A program made the translations under genes and the position numbers. The notes below the pieces were generated by a model. That model was not told where the DNA came from. It saw nothing but the letters and a program-made list of their open reading frames with translations, and did no database searches. Positions 36,651-45,932 of a stretch of DNA of 64,000 bases are shown piece after piece (positions within the stretch are counted from its first letter, which is position 1; each line of letters opens with the position of its first letter). This DNA is from an uncultured Acetobacteraceae bacterium (lineage in GTDB: Bacteria; Pseudomonadota; Alphaproteobacteria; Acetobacterales; Acetobacteraceae), in contig CAITUP010000031.1 in NCBI GenBank assembly GCA_903895595.1, forward strand, positions 1-64,000. The letters are read 5' to 3'.

Positions 36651-38240
36651 CTATTTATCCAACCAAATCGTCGCCAAATCCTGGTTCACATAATGGCTCG
36701 GGCTGATCTTCCAGCCTTTCACGTAGGAACGCATCGGAACGATCCGCTCCCACCAAGGCATCATGATCGCGTGCGCCTGAGTATCGAGCACATAAGTCTC
36801 GTATTCCCGCATCACCGCCCGCTGCTTTACCGGATCGGTTTCGTGCAGCATCGCCTGATACAGGTCGATGTCCTTCTGATCCTCATAATTCCCGTAGTTT
36901 TCCGAATAGACCGAGTGCGGCAGCTGCTTGCCCACATCCATCGCCGGATTGACCAAGCCCTGGCAGTTGAAATCCACGGTCACGTCAAACGCGTTGTTGC
37001 GCAGACCGTCGAAGAACGGTCCGGTCGGCAGCACCTTCTGCGTGACTTTCAGCCCGACCTTGGACCATTCGTCGATCACCCAGGCGGCGATATATTTATA
37101 CGGCTGCTCAACGTTGCGGTTCATCAGTTCGAACGACAAGCCTTCCGCGCCCGCCTCTTTCAGCAGCCGCTTTGCCTCGGCGCGGGATTTCTCGATATCC
37201 GGCCAATACCCGACGATTTTTTGCAATTCGTCCTTCGTCGCGGCCATCGGCGAGCCAGGGAACACAATCCCGCCAACAGTGCGGATGTTCGCGATGCGCG
37301 ACAGGCCCACGGCCCCGTGCCACTGATCGATCGCCAAAGCCAAGGCCCGCCGCACGCGCACATCGTCGAAAGGCTTTTTCTGGTGATTAGCCGTGATGAT
37401 GTTCACGCAGTTCCAGTCGCCGGTTTGCACCGTGATTTTATCGCCGAGTTCCTTCACCAACTGATCGCGCGCCGACGGTGGCAATCCGCGGAATTCCATG
37501 GCGGCCCGGTCGCCGCGGATGGCCTCGATTTCCACTGCTTGCTTGGGCGCGAAAATGCCGGTGAACCCATCCAGATGCGGCAGGCCTTTGCGGAAATAGT
37601 CCGGATTGCGCTCGCCGCTGATGGATTGCCCGATCTGGTAATCCTTGAATTTGAACGGGCCGGAGCCCATCACGTTCCGCTCATACCAGTGCGGGTCTTT
37701 CTCCAGGATTTCTTTCTTGTAGATATACGCGAAGGGATCGCCCAAGGCCGGCAGAAACGCGGAGGTCGCGAATTTCAGCTTGAACACCACAGTGCTGGCG
37801 TCCGGCGCCTCCACCGTATCGATCATGACGAAATACGGCGCGCGCGCCGACAGCACGCCCGGGCTGGGACGCACCAGTTCCTGCCAGGATTTCGCGACAT
37901 CGAAGGCCGTCAGTACCGACCCGTCGTGCCATTTCACGCCGTCGCGGATCTTGAACGTCCAGGTCTTGCCCGCATCCGTCGGCTTCGGCATTTCGGTGCA
38001 AAGATCGCACACGAAATCGTCGGGAGACGCCGGATTATCCGGATTGATGCGGATCAGCACGCTGTAAAACGGCGCTGTCGCATGCACCGTCGCATAAGTC
38101 GTCTCCCGGTGCGCATCCAGGCTGGGCGGCGCATCCGCGGGAATCATGAAGGTAAATTGCCCGCCGTCCTTCACCGTTTCCGCCGTTGCCGGCAACGCAA
38201 AAGCCGCCAACGCCAACGCGAACAACCCGGAACGGATCAT
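36651..38240 (-). CDS. ABC transporter substrate-binding protein, SBP_bac_5 (paralogue 4 of 4)
   Basis: MIRSGLFALALAAFALPATAETVKDGGQFTFMIPADAPPSLDAHRETTYATVHATAPFYSVLIRINPDNPASPDDFVCDLCTEMPKP... Confidence 0.93.
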   Translation of the reverse strand: MIRSGLFALALAAFALPATAETVKDGGQFTFMIPADAPPSLDAHRETTYATVHATAPFYSVLIRINPDNPASPDDFVCDLCTEMPKPTDAGKTWTFKIRDGVKWHDGSVLTAFDVAKSWQELVRPSPGVLSARAPYFVMIDTVEAPDASTVVFKLKFATSAFLPALGDPFAYIYKKEILEKDPHWYERNVMGSGPFKFKDYQIGQSISGERNPDYFRKGLPHLDGFTGIFAPKQAVEIEAIRGDRAAMEFRGLPPSARDQLVKELGDKITVQTGDWNCVNIITANHQKKPFDDVRVRRALALAIDQWHGAVGLSRIANIRTVGGIVFPGSPMAATKDELQKIVGYWPDIEKSRAEAKRLLKEAGAEGLSFELMNRNVEQPYKYIAAWVIDEWSKVGLKVTQKVLPTGPFFDGLRNNAFDVTVDFNCQGLVNPAMDVGKQLPHSVYSENYGNYEDQKDIDLYQAMLHETDPVKQRAVMREYETYVLDTQAHAIMMPWWERIVPMRSYVKGWKISPSHYVNQDLATIWLDK

Positions 38241-38256
38241 GGTGATACCCTTCATG

Positions 38257-39234
38257 TTAAACCTCGGTACAGGCGACGAAATGGCCGGGCCGCGTCTCGC
38301 GCGTTTCCGGTCGGCTAACTTTGCAGCTTGCCACGGCGGACGGGCAACGCGGATGGAACACGCAGCCTGACGGCGGATTGATCGGGCTCGGCACTTCGCC
38401 CTGCACCGGCCGAAATACGCGCCCTTGCTCCACCAAAGGATCGGGCACCGGAACGGCGGCCAGCAGCGCCTTGGTGTAGGGATGTTGCGGATTGTCGAAC
38501 AACTCGTCGCTGTCGGCCAATTCGACGATTCGGCCCAGATACATTACCGCCACCCGCTGGCATAAATGCCGGACGACCGAAAGATCGTGCGCGATGAACA
38601 GATATGTCAGGCCGAATTTCTCGCGCAAATCCTCCAGCAGGTTGATCACCTGCGCTTGGATCGACACGTCCAGCGCGGACACCGGCTCATCGCAGACGAT
38701 GAACTCGGGGTTCATCGCCAAAGCACGCGCAATGCCTACGCGCTGGCGCTGACCGCCGGACATTTCGTGCGGATAGCGGTCGGCAAAACCGGCATTCAGG
38801 CCGCATGTGGTCAGCAGTTCCAACACCCGAGCCTGGCGTTTGGCGGCGTCGGGTTCGATCCCATGCACTTTCATGGGTTCGGCGATGATCTGGCCGATCT
38901 TCATGCGGGGATTTAACGAGCTGAACGGGTCCTGGAAGATCACCTGGATCTTTTGCCGCAGCTTCACCATCTCCCGCTGGCCCAACGATGCGATATCGAC
39001 GCCGTCGTAGACGATCGATCCGGCGGTGGGATTCTCCAGGCGCAGAATGCAACGGCCGGTCGTGGTTTTGCCGCACCCGGACTCGCCCACCAGTCCCAAG
39101 GTTTCGCCCCGTCCGACGGTGAAATCCACCCCGTCCACGGCTTTCACTTCGCCCACGGTGCGCCGCGTCACGATCCCCTCGGTGATGGGGAAGTGCATGC
39201 GCAGGCCTTTGACTTCCAGCAGCGGTGTCGTCAT
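38257..39234 (-). CDS. oligopeptide/dipeptide ABC transporter ATP-binding protein (DppF/OppF type)
   Basis: Walker [13 protein letters not shown], signature [16 protein letters not shown]-terminal [14 protein letters not shown]. Confidence 0.93.
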   Translation of the reverse strand: MTTPLLEVKGLRMHFPITEGIVTRRTVGEVKAVDGVDFTVGRGETLGLVGESGCGKTTTGRCILRLENPTAGSIVYDGVDIASLGQREMVKLRQKIQVIFQDPFSSLNPRMKIGQIIAEPMKVHGIEPDAAKRQARVLELLTTCGLNAGFADRYPHEMSGGQRQRVGIARALAMNPEFIVCDEPVSALDVSIQAQVINLLEDLREKFGLTYLFIAHDLSVVRHLCQRVAVMYLGRIVELADSDELFDNPQHPYTKALLAAVPVPDPLVEQGRVFRPVQGEVPSPINPPSGCVFHPRCPSAVASCKVSRPETRETRPGHFVACTEV

Positions 39235-40229
39235 GCGGCTTGATCCGTCGCGGTAAATTCCCCGGCGCGGAAGCACGCGGCGAAATGGTCGCCGTCTCCG
39301 GCACGTTGCAGAACTGGCCGAGACCCGGCGCACGCGTCCACCGCGAAACGGCAGCGCGGCCTGAAGGCGCAGCCGGCGTCCAAACGGGTCAGATCGGGCG
39401 GTTGCCCTTCCACCGGTTCCAGACGCGCCTGCCGAGGTCGGTCCAGACGCGGCACGGAACGGAGCAAGGCGATCGTGTAGGGATGTCGAGGGTCATGGTA
39501 GATCGCGGCAGCCGAACCGCTTTCCACGATCCGTCCGGCATACATGACATTCACCCGCGTGGCGTAGCGCGCGACGATGCCGAGATTATGGGTGATAACG
39601 ATCAGCGCGATGTTCAGCCGCTGCGTCAGTTCCTTCATCAGCTCCAGAATTTGCGCCTGGATGGTGACGTCCAGCGCCGTCGTGGGCTCATCCGCGATGA
39701 TCAGCTTTGGGTCGCAGGCCAAGGCGATGGCGATCATGACGCGCTGGCGCATGCCGCCGGACAGCTGATGCGGATACTGCTGCAAACGGCGCCCGGCGTC
39801 GGCGATGCCGACCAGCCGCAGCAGGTCCATCGCCCGTTCCACCGCCTGCGCGCGCGTGGCAGCGCGATGCTGCTCCAGCGTTTCGGTCAGCTGGCGTTCG
39901 ATGGTCAGCACCGGGTTCAGCGAGGTCATCGGCTCCTGGAAGATCATGCCGATCTGGCTGCCGCGCAGCCGGCGCATTTCCTCTTCCGACAGCTTCAGCA
40001 GGTCGCGCCCGTCGAACAGCACTTCGCCCGCCGTGATCCGCCCTGGCGGGTCGGGGATCAGGCGCAGAATGGACATGGCACCGACGGATTTGCCTGAGCC
40101 GCTTTCGCCGACGATCGCGACTGTCTCGCCGGCGTTAACGGTGTAGCTGATCCCGTCGACAGCCCGCACGATGCCCGCACCCGTCCGAAATTCGGTGTGC
40201 AGTCCGCGGATGTCGAGGAGTGGTCGCAA
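39231..40229 (-). CDS. oligopeptide/dipeptide ABC transporter ATP-binding protein (DppD/OppD type)
   Basis: [47 protein letters not shown]; probable TTG start at 40229 preceded by GGGAGGGG. Confidence 0.92.
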   Translation of the reverse strand: MRPLLDIRGLHTEFRTGAGIVRAVDGISYTVNAGETVAIVGESGSGKSVGAMSILRLIPDPPGRITAGEVLFDGRDLLKLSEEEMRRLRGSQIGMIFQEPMTSLNPVLTIERQLTETLEQHRAATRAQAVERAMDLLRLVGIADAGRRLQQYPHQLSGGMRQRVMIAIALACDPKLIIADEPTTALDVTIQAQILELMKELTQRLNIALIVITHNLGIVARYATRVNVMYAGRIVESGSAAAIYHDPRHPYTIALLRSVPRLDRPRQARLEPVEGQPPDLTRLDAGCAFRPRCRFAVDACAGSRPVLQRAGDGDHFAACFRAGEFTATDQAA

Positions 40230-40300
40230 AGTCCCCTCCCGAACGTTTGCCTGTGAAGCCCTGATTGGTTCTTGTGTTGCGCCTCCGTAGAGGAGGGCTG

Positions 40301-40389
40301 GTCCCGGTGTCAACGCGCCGTTTGACCGGCCGAGGCGGTCAGGCTGCCGCCACCAGCGCGACCCCCGCACAGATCGGCGCCACCGCACC
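40301..40389. repeat. ~90-nt imperfect direct repeat, copy A (remnant of EamA/SMR gene 3' end plus hairpin)
   Basis: Near-identical to 41067-41155; first 32 nt identical (GTCCCGGTGTCAACGCGCCGTTTGACCGGCCG); minus-strand frame GAVAPICAGVALVAAA* vs GAAALICAGVVLLAVA* in copy B. Confidence 0.75.
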
Positions 40390-40616
40390 TGAAGCGCCCG
40401 AGGTGCGCGGTCGAGAGGCGATCTGCATCCCGGTGCCGACTATAAGCGCGTGAGCGGCGAATCCCGCGATGAAGGGAGCGTCGATGTTGCCCGCCCTTGG
40501 GCCCTCGGGCTATCGTCCGCCAATGCATTACGAATGAGCCGGGCCTATGAGGGCCATCGACAACGAACACAGCTTCGCCGGGTATGATCGGCGCGGGAAC
40601 GAGAAAGGGGCGATCG

Positions 40617-40982
40617 ATGCGGCGTTTCGCGATGGCAGCGGCACTATTGTTAACGATGATGGTGCCGGCTCTGGCGCAATATCCAGGCGAATGGGTGCTG
40701 GGTCAGTACCAGGGTGGTCGCTATTGGTTTCCAGGCATCGTCGCCGCCAGCGGCAATGGTAAGGTCACGATCCGCTACGATGACGGCACGCGCGAGACGC
40801 TGTCGCCCGAGCGTGTTCGGCTTTATGACTGGAAGGCGGGTTCGCGTATCGAATGTCGCTGGAAGAACGGCGGCGACTGGTATGCCGGTCGCGTCGTATT
40901 TCTCGACAAGGCGACGCTGCACATCAAATACGACGATGGCGATTTCGAGAAGACATCGACCGGGCGCTGCCGGTCGAACTAA
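40617..40982 (+). CDS. exported small protein with two Tudor/SH3-like repeats
   Basis: Signal MRRFAMAAALLLTMMVPALAQ; repeats VLGQYQGGRYWFPGIVAASGNGKVTIRYDDGTRETLSPERVR and IECRWKNGGDWYAGRVVFLDKATLHIKYDDGDFEKTS. Confidence 0.7.
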   Translation: MRRFAMAAALLLTMMVPALAQYPGEWVLGQYQGGRYWFPGIVAASGNGKVTIRYDDGTRETLSPERVRLYDWKAGSRIECRWKNGGDWYAGRVVFLDKATLHIKYDDGDFEKTSTGRCRSN

Positions 40983-41066
40983 GGCAACGTCGCGTTTCCG
41001 GCCGATGAGGCAAAACGACCCCGCGCCCTTTCCCGCCAAGGGATTTCCCACGCCAGGGGGCGTTCG

Positions 41067-41155
41067 GTCCCGGTGTCAACGCGCCGTTTGACCGGCCGGG
41101 GCGGTCAGGCCACCGCCAGCAGTACGACCCCCGCGCAGATCAGTGCCGCCGCGCC
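41067..41155. repeat. ~90-nt imperfect direct repeat, copy B (3' end of intact EamA/SMR gene plus hairpin)
   Basis: See copy A at 40301-40389; hairpin CCGGTGTCAA-CGCGCCG-TTTGACCGG at 41070-41095. Confidence 0.75.
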
Positions 41156-41437
41156 CAGGTGCATCGGGCCCAGCGGCTCCTCGAACGCGAAGTGGCCGAT
41201 CAGCATGGCGGCGACATATGACACGGCGGTGCAGGGCAGGGCGACCGACATCGGGATGCGGCGCAAGGCCACGATATAGAGAATCGCCGCCCCGCCGTAC
41301 AGCACAAGCCCGGCCATTGTGCGGATGTCCAGCAGCTGCGCCACGAAGTTCGGCGCGGCGGCGCCCGCTTTCAGCAGCGTCTGTCCGCCCATGCTGGTGG
41401 CGATGGCGACCGCCAGAACCGCCCAATAGGCCATCAC
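41105..41437 (-). CDS. small 4-TM EamA/SMR-like (ArnE-like) membrane protein
   Basis: 110 aa, four hydrophobic segments, MAGLVLYGGAAILYIVALRRIPMSVALPCTAVSYVAAMLIGHFAFEEPLGPMHLGAAALICAGVVLLAVA; ATGA overlap with upstream GT2. Confidence 0.75.
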   Translation of the reverse strand: MMAYWAVLAVAIATSMGGQTLLKAGAAAPNFVAQLLDIRTMAGLVLYGGAAILYIVALRRIPMSVALPCTAVSYVAAMLIGHFAFEEPLGPMHLGAAALICAGVVLLAVA

Positions 41438-42390
41438 GACGCCTCATCCTCCGCCGCTCGGTTGCGGGAAATCAGGCGCACCGTCCCCTGCGGCTTGCCG
41501 TTGGCCGATAGGAAGGTGCGCCCGACATATTCGCCCAACACGCCCAGAATCATCGATTGGACTCCGCCGACCAGCAGGATGACGACCATGGTGGACGCGT
41601 AGCCGGAAGGCGTCCCCCGCACCACCAACGCCTCGATAATGGTCAGCGCGGCCCCGATCGCGCCCAGGGTCGCCATGCCGATCCCCAGGAACGTCGCCAT
41701 CCGCAGTGGCGCGAGGGAAAAACTGGTCGCGAGGTTCAACCACAGCCGCACCAGCCGGGTCAGGGTGTAGTTCGAGCGCCCCTCGGCTCGGGGAAGGTGC
41801 CGGACCTCGATGCTGTCGATGCGCTGGGTGACCTCCATGATCAGCCCGTCCACATAGGGGTAGGGGCCGGTGTAGCGGGTCACCGATTGGACGACCAACC
41901 GCGCCATGCAGCGGAACGACGACAGATAAAGGCCCTTCGGCTTGTCCAGCAGCCGGTCGGCGACGGCGTTGGCGAAGCGGCTGCCGATGTTGCGCCACAG
42001 CGCGTGCTTCTTGCTGGCGTAGCGGGTGTAGACGACATCCCAGCGGCCGTTGCGGGCGTGGTCGTACAGGCGCACCACTTCCTCGGGCGGGTTCTGTAGA
42101 TCGTCGTCCATCGTGATCACGTAGTCGCCGCGCGCTCGGCGGAGGCCGGTCATCACGGCGTTATGCTCGCCGTAGTTGCGGGCATGCTCGATATAGATCA
42201 GCGGCACGGTCGCGGTGCCCAACAGAGCCTGACAGACCTCGGCGGAGTTATCCGGGCTGCCGTCGTTGACCAGGATGATTTCCATCCCGCCCTCGGGCTT
42301 TAATGCCGACAGTTCCGCGACCAGCTGGCCGACGGTGTTGGCGCCGCGATAGACGGGAACGACGATGCTCAGGCCGGGATGGTCGGTCAT
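41434..42390 (-). CDS. family 2 glycosyltransferase (GtrB/ArnC-like, polyprenyl-phosphate type)
   Basis: MTDHPGLSIVVPVYRGANTVGQLVAEL; ITMDDDLQNPPEEVVRLYDHA; two C-terminal TM helices. Confidence 0.93.
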   Translation of the reverse strand: MTDHPGLSIVVPVYRGANTVGQLVAELSALKPEGGMEIILVNDGSPDNSAEVCQALLGTATVPLIYIEHARNYGEHNAVMTGLRRARGDYVITMDDDLQNPPEEVVRLYDHARNGRWDVVYTRYASKKHALWRNIGSRFANAVADRLLDKPKGLYLSSFRCMARLVVQSVTRYTGPYPYVDGLIMEVTQRIDSIEVRHLPRAEGRSNYTLTRLVRLWLNLATSFSLAPLRMATFLGIGMATLGAIGAALTIIEALVVRGTPSGYASTMVVILLVGGVQSMILGVLGEYVGRTFLSANGKPQGTVRLISRNRAAEDEAS

Positions 42391-43097
42391 GGTTTCTCCG
42401 CGATCGCCAGCACCGATCCTCCGAAGGGCAGGGGCGGCAAGCGTCGTTCGAGCTGGGTGATGCCATGCAATGTGGCATCGAGCCATGGCGGAAACGGGGC
42501 AACGTCGGAGTCCGCGTCGCCCCGGGCGAGGATTTTGCGCTGCAGGATCATGAGCGGGAGCAGGAGGCTGTTCCAATACCGGGTCCGGATATTGTTGAAC
42601 CCGGCGCCGCGGAGCATGCACGCCGTCTGCGCCGCTGTCTGTCGGCGAACGTTGTGGACCCGATGGTCGTGCGCGGACAGCAGCCACATATAGGCCGGCA
42701 TGTTCAGCACCAGCCGCCCTCCCGGTTTCAGCACCCGCCGCAGTTCGGCCAACGCTTGGGCCGGATCGACAGCCGCGTGACAGAGCACATCGGCGGACAT
42801 GGCGGCATCGAAGCTGGCATCCGCGAAAGGCAGTGCGTTGACGCTCCCCCGCGCGACGGGGGTTTGGGCCTTGGCGGCGGCGCGGGGGGCGGCTTGGGCG
42901 GACCACTCGACACCGATGGTGCGTAGGTCGGGCCGGTGGGTGCGCAGATGCTTGAGGAACCCGCCGGTGCCGCAGCCGGCGTCCAGGACGGCGCCCTCGA
43001 TCCCCGCCAACGCCGCACGCAGCCGAACATGCAGGGCGCGATACCACCACATGCCGTCCTCGGCTTCGTCCATCAGGGCATATTCGGCTGGCTCCAT
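42387..43097 (-). CDS. class I SAM-dependent methyltransferase
   Basis: GAVLDAGCGTGGFLKHLRTHRPDLRTIGVE; MSADVLCHAAVDPAQALAELRRVLKPGGRLVLNMPAY; 4-nt overlap with GT2. Confidence 0.9.
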   Translation of the reverse strand: MEPAEYALMDEAEDGMWWYRALHVRLRAALAGIEGAVLDAGCGTGGFLKHLRTHRPDLRTIGVEWSAQAAPRAAAKAQTPVARGSVNALPFADASFDAAMSADVLCHAAVDPAQALAELRRVLKPGGRLVLNMPAYMWLLSAHDHRVHNVRRQTAAQTACMLRGAGFNNIRTRYWNSLLLPLMILQRKILARGDADSDVAPFPPWLDATLHGITQLERRLPPLPFGGSVLAIAEKP

Positions 43098-43257
43098 GGC
43101 GGCGGTGCTTGCCTTGGCGAGGGGCCGGCCGCAAGGGCGATTTGTTCGCCGGCCTGCCCGACCTTGACCCGGCGCGCCCCAGTCGCGACAACAAGCCTGC
43201 CTCGCGCAAGGCCGGTCCGGGACCTCCGCCGGCCTTTTCCCCAACCCGGACCCAAGC

Positions 43258-43896
43258 ATGACCGCCCACGACCCCGTCCGGTTCGTCGCCAAGAACATGC
43301 GGCTGGACCTCGAACTGATCGCCCGCACCATCGCGCCCGGCTCCCGCGTGCTGGATATCGGCTGCGGCGACGGGTCGCTGATCGAGAAGCTGTTTCACGA
43401 AAAAGGCTGCGACGCCCGCGGGATCGAGATCGACATGGCCGAAGTCACGCACGCCGTCGCCCATGGCCTGCCGGTGATGCACGGCGACGCGGACACCGAC
43501 CTTGCGCATTATCCCGACGCCGCGTTCGACTACGTGGTGCTGTCCCGCACGCTTCAGGCCGTGGAGAAACCCCGCGTCGTGCTGCGGGAGATGCTGCGCA
43601 TCGGCGCTCGGGCCGTCGTCAGTTTCCCGAACTTCGGCCATTGGCTGGTGCGCTGGCAGTTGCTGAGCACCGGCCGCATGCCGATGACGGCGACCTGGTC
43701 CCGCCCGTGGCACGAGACCCCGAACATCCACCCCTGCACGATCCGCGACTTCTTCGTCCTGTGTCAGGAGGAAGGCTACGTCGTGGAAACCTGGCTGGCG
43801 ATCGACGATGCCGGCGGCCGCGCGCCTTGGCGTCGGTTCCCGCGGCTGGCGAACCTGTTCGGGGAGCAGGGGTTGTTCGTCCTGCGGCGCGCCTGA
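43258..43896 (+). CDS. metW: methionine biosynthesis protein MetW-like methyltransferase
   Basis: LELIARTIAPGSRVLDIGCGDGSLIEKLFHEKGCDARGIEID; DYVVLSRTLQAVEKPRVVLREMLRIGARAVVSFPNFGHWLVRWQLLSTGRMPMTATWSRPWHETPNIHPCTIRDF. Confidence 0.93.
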   Translation: MTAHDPVRFVAKNMRLDLELIARTIAPGSRVLDIGCGDGSLIEKLFHEKGCDARGIEIDMAEVTHAVAHGLPVMHGDADTDLAHYPDAAFDYVVLSRTLQAVEKPRVVLREMLRIGARAVVSFPNFGHWLVRWQLLSTGRMPMTATWSRPWHETPNIHPCTIRDFFVLCQEEGYVVETWLAIDDAGGRAPWRRFPRLANLFGEQGLFVLRRA

Positions 43897-43898
43897 GT

Positions 43899-44618
43899 TC
43901 AAGCCGCTGCCGGGATGCGGAAGAGTCCGACCCGGAACACGTCACGGAACACGCGCATGCCCTCGGGCGTGATATCCAGCGTGCGCGATCCCGGCCGTTG
44001 CCGCACCCAGCCGCGTGTTAGGCTGTGCCGGCAGAGCGCCTTCCCCAGCCGCCCGGAGAAATGCGGCCGCCGTTCGCTCCAATCCAAGCAAACCCCGCAC
44101 AACGGCAGCGCTCGGGTTGTCCGTGGCGGGTCCAGAACGATGCCCAGACCATCGAGGAAGCGCACACCGGCCTCCGTCACGATGCCGGCGTCGTCGTCCA
44201 GCTCCACCCAGCCTTCTCCTCGCATGGCGTCCGCGATCCCGACGCCGAGCTGACCGGCGATGTGGTCGTAACAGGTGCGGGCAAGCCGCATCGTGGCATC
44301 GCGCGGGCCGGTGCGCGGGGCCAGCGTGCCCGCCGCGACAATCATGAGGCTCTCCAGCATCCGCGCGACCTGCGGCGTTGCCAGCCGGTGGTACCGGTGG
44401 CGCCCCTGCTGGATCACGCCGACTAGGCCGGAGGCGCAGAGCCTCCCCAGATGTGCGCTCGCCGTCTGCGGCGTGATCCCCGCCGCCCGCGCCAGTTCGG
44501 TCGCCGTCAGCGCCCGCCCGTCCATCATCGCCTGGAGCATCGCCGCCCGCGCCGGCTCCCCGACCAAGGCCGCGACTTCCGCCATCGAGGATGTGGTGAC
44601 CATGGAGGTTGCTCCCAA
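43899..44618 (-). CDS. ArsR/SmtB-type winged-helix regulator
   Basis: VGEPARAAMLQAMMDGRALTATELARAAGITPQTASAHLGRLCASGLVGVIQQGRHRYHRLA. Confidence 0.9.
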   Translation of the reverse strand: MGATSMVTTSSMAEVAALVGEPARAAMLQAMMDGRALTATELARAAGITPQTASAHLGRLCASGLVGVIQQGRHRYHRLATPQVARMLESLMIVAAGTLAPRTGPRDATMRLARTCYDHIAGQLGVGIADAMRGEGWVELDDDAGIVTEAGVRFLDGLGIVLDPPRTTRALPLCGVCLDWSERRPHFSGRLGKALCRHSLTRGWVRQRPGSRTLDITPEGMRVFRDVFRVGLFRIPAAA

Positions 44619-44736
44619 TTTTCCATCGGTTTTCTAGCACGCGCCGCCACAGGATGCTTCGGCCGCGAACGAAGCATCGGGCGGCACCGATCCGGCAGGT
44701 TGCCCGCCTGTTCGAAGAATCGGAAGGAACCGCTTC

Positions 44737-45878
44737 ATGCCCGAGCCCCGCTTTTACGGCTGGACCGTCGTCGCCGCCGCGTTCGTCGTCGCGGTCTTCG
44801 GCTGGGGCGTCGGGTTCTACGGCCCACCGATCTATCTCCAGGCTGTCCGGGACACGCGCGGCTGGTCGGTGGCGCTGGTGTCGGCGGCGATGACTGTCCA
44901 CTTCCTGATCGGCGCCGCGATCGTCGCCAATCTCCCGCGGCTGCACCGTCGCTTCGGTATCGCGGCGGTCACCGTCGCCGGAGCGGCCAGCCTCGCGCTC
45001 GGCGTCACCGGCTGGTCGCTCGCGCGGGAACCTTGGGAACTGTTCGCCGCGACGTTCTTCAGCGGAGCCGGCTGGGTGACCCTGGGCGCGGCGGGCATCA
45101 ACGCGATGGTGTCCCCCTGGTTCAACCGCCGCCGTCCCGCTGCGTTGTCGATGGCCTACAACGGCGCCAGCATCGGCGGTGTGATCTTCTCCCCGCTCTG
45201 GGTGGCGCTAATCGGTTGGGGCGGATTCCGGCGCTTGAGGACGGCGATATCCCCGTCGGCTCGGCCAGTCGCCGCGATCCGGTCGCCAACCTGTGGAAAG
45301 ACGGCGCGTTCCGGACGTTGGCACTGGGTATGGCGCTGGGCCTGTTCGCGCAGATTGGGCTGATCGGGCATCTTTTCTCGCTGCTGGTTCCGGCTATGGG
45401 CGCGCAGGGGGCGGGCCTCGCCGCCGGCCTGTCCACGGCGATGGCGATCGGCGGCCGCACGCTGTTGGGCTGGCTGATGCCCGCGCATACAGACCGTCGC
45501 ATCGTTGGCGCGGTGAATTACGGCGTCCAGATCGCGGGCTGCGGGGCGTTTCTCGCGGCCGGAGGCACCAACGTGCCGCTGTTGCTGACCGGCGTGGTGT
45601 TGTTCGGCATGGGGATCGGCAACACGACCTCGATCCCGCCGCTGGTCGCGCAGTCCGAATTCGCGCGGGAAGACGTTGGCCGCGTGGTGGCTCTGACTAC
45701 GGCGGTGTCGCAGGGGTTCTATGCGTTCGCCCCAGCGGTGTTCGGCGTGATCCGGGAGGAGTCGGTGGTGGCGGTCCTGTTCCTGGTCGCGGCCGCGCTT
45801 CAAGCCGCGGCGGCGTGTTCATATTGGAAAGGGCGGGGTGCGTGGCAGGACTCGGAGCAACCGCCGGATAGAACTTGA
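44737..45878 (+). pseudogene. MFS transporter disrupted by frameshift/internal deletion
   Basis: N-half in frame of 44737 (MPEPRFYGWTVVAAAFVV...LIGWGGFRR), C-half in another frame (DPVANLWKDGAFRTLALGMALGLFAQIGLIGHLFSLLVPAMGAQGAGLAAG...); switch near 45,230. Confidence 0.75.
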
Positions 45879-45916
45879 TCCGTCCATTCTCTGGCATATA
45901 TCATGGCATATACCAT
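45875..45916 (+). promoter_or_regulatory. vapBC promoter with overlapping tandem 12-bp operator-like repeat
   Basis: TTGATC -N16- TATATC (45875-45902); direct repeat GGCATATATCAT GGCATATACCAT (45893-45916). Confidence 0.55.
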
Positions 45917-45932
45917 CGGCGAGGCCCCCGTC

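Noticed and set aside
36504-38318. 604-aa plus-strand ORF (and 33441..35078, 34975..35802, 31882..33258 plus-strand ORFs)
   Set aside because: Antisense shadows of the tandem SBP genes; compositions (His/Arg/Gln-rich, repeated between the paralogues) are the mirror image of real minus-strand coding sequence.
41434-43902. 822-aa minus-strand ORF suggesting a fusion protein
   Set aside because: Only the C-terminal ~318 aa (from MTDHPGLSIVVP at 42390) is a glycosyltransferase; the rest is out-of-frame read-through of the methyltransferase and metW region.
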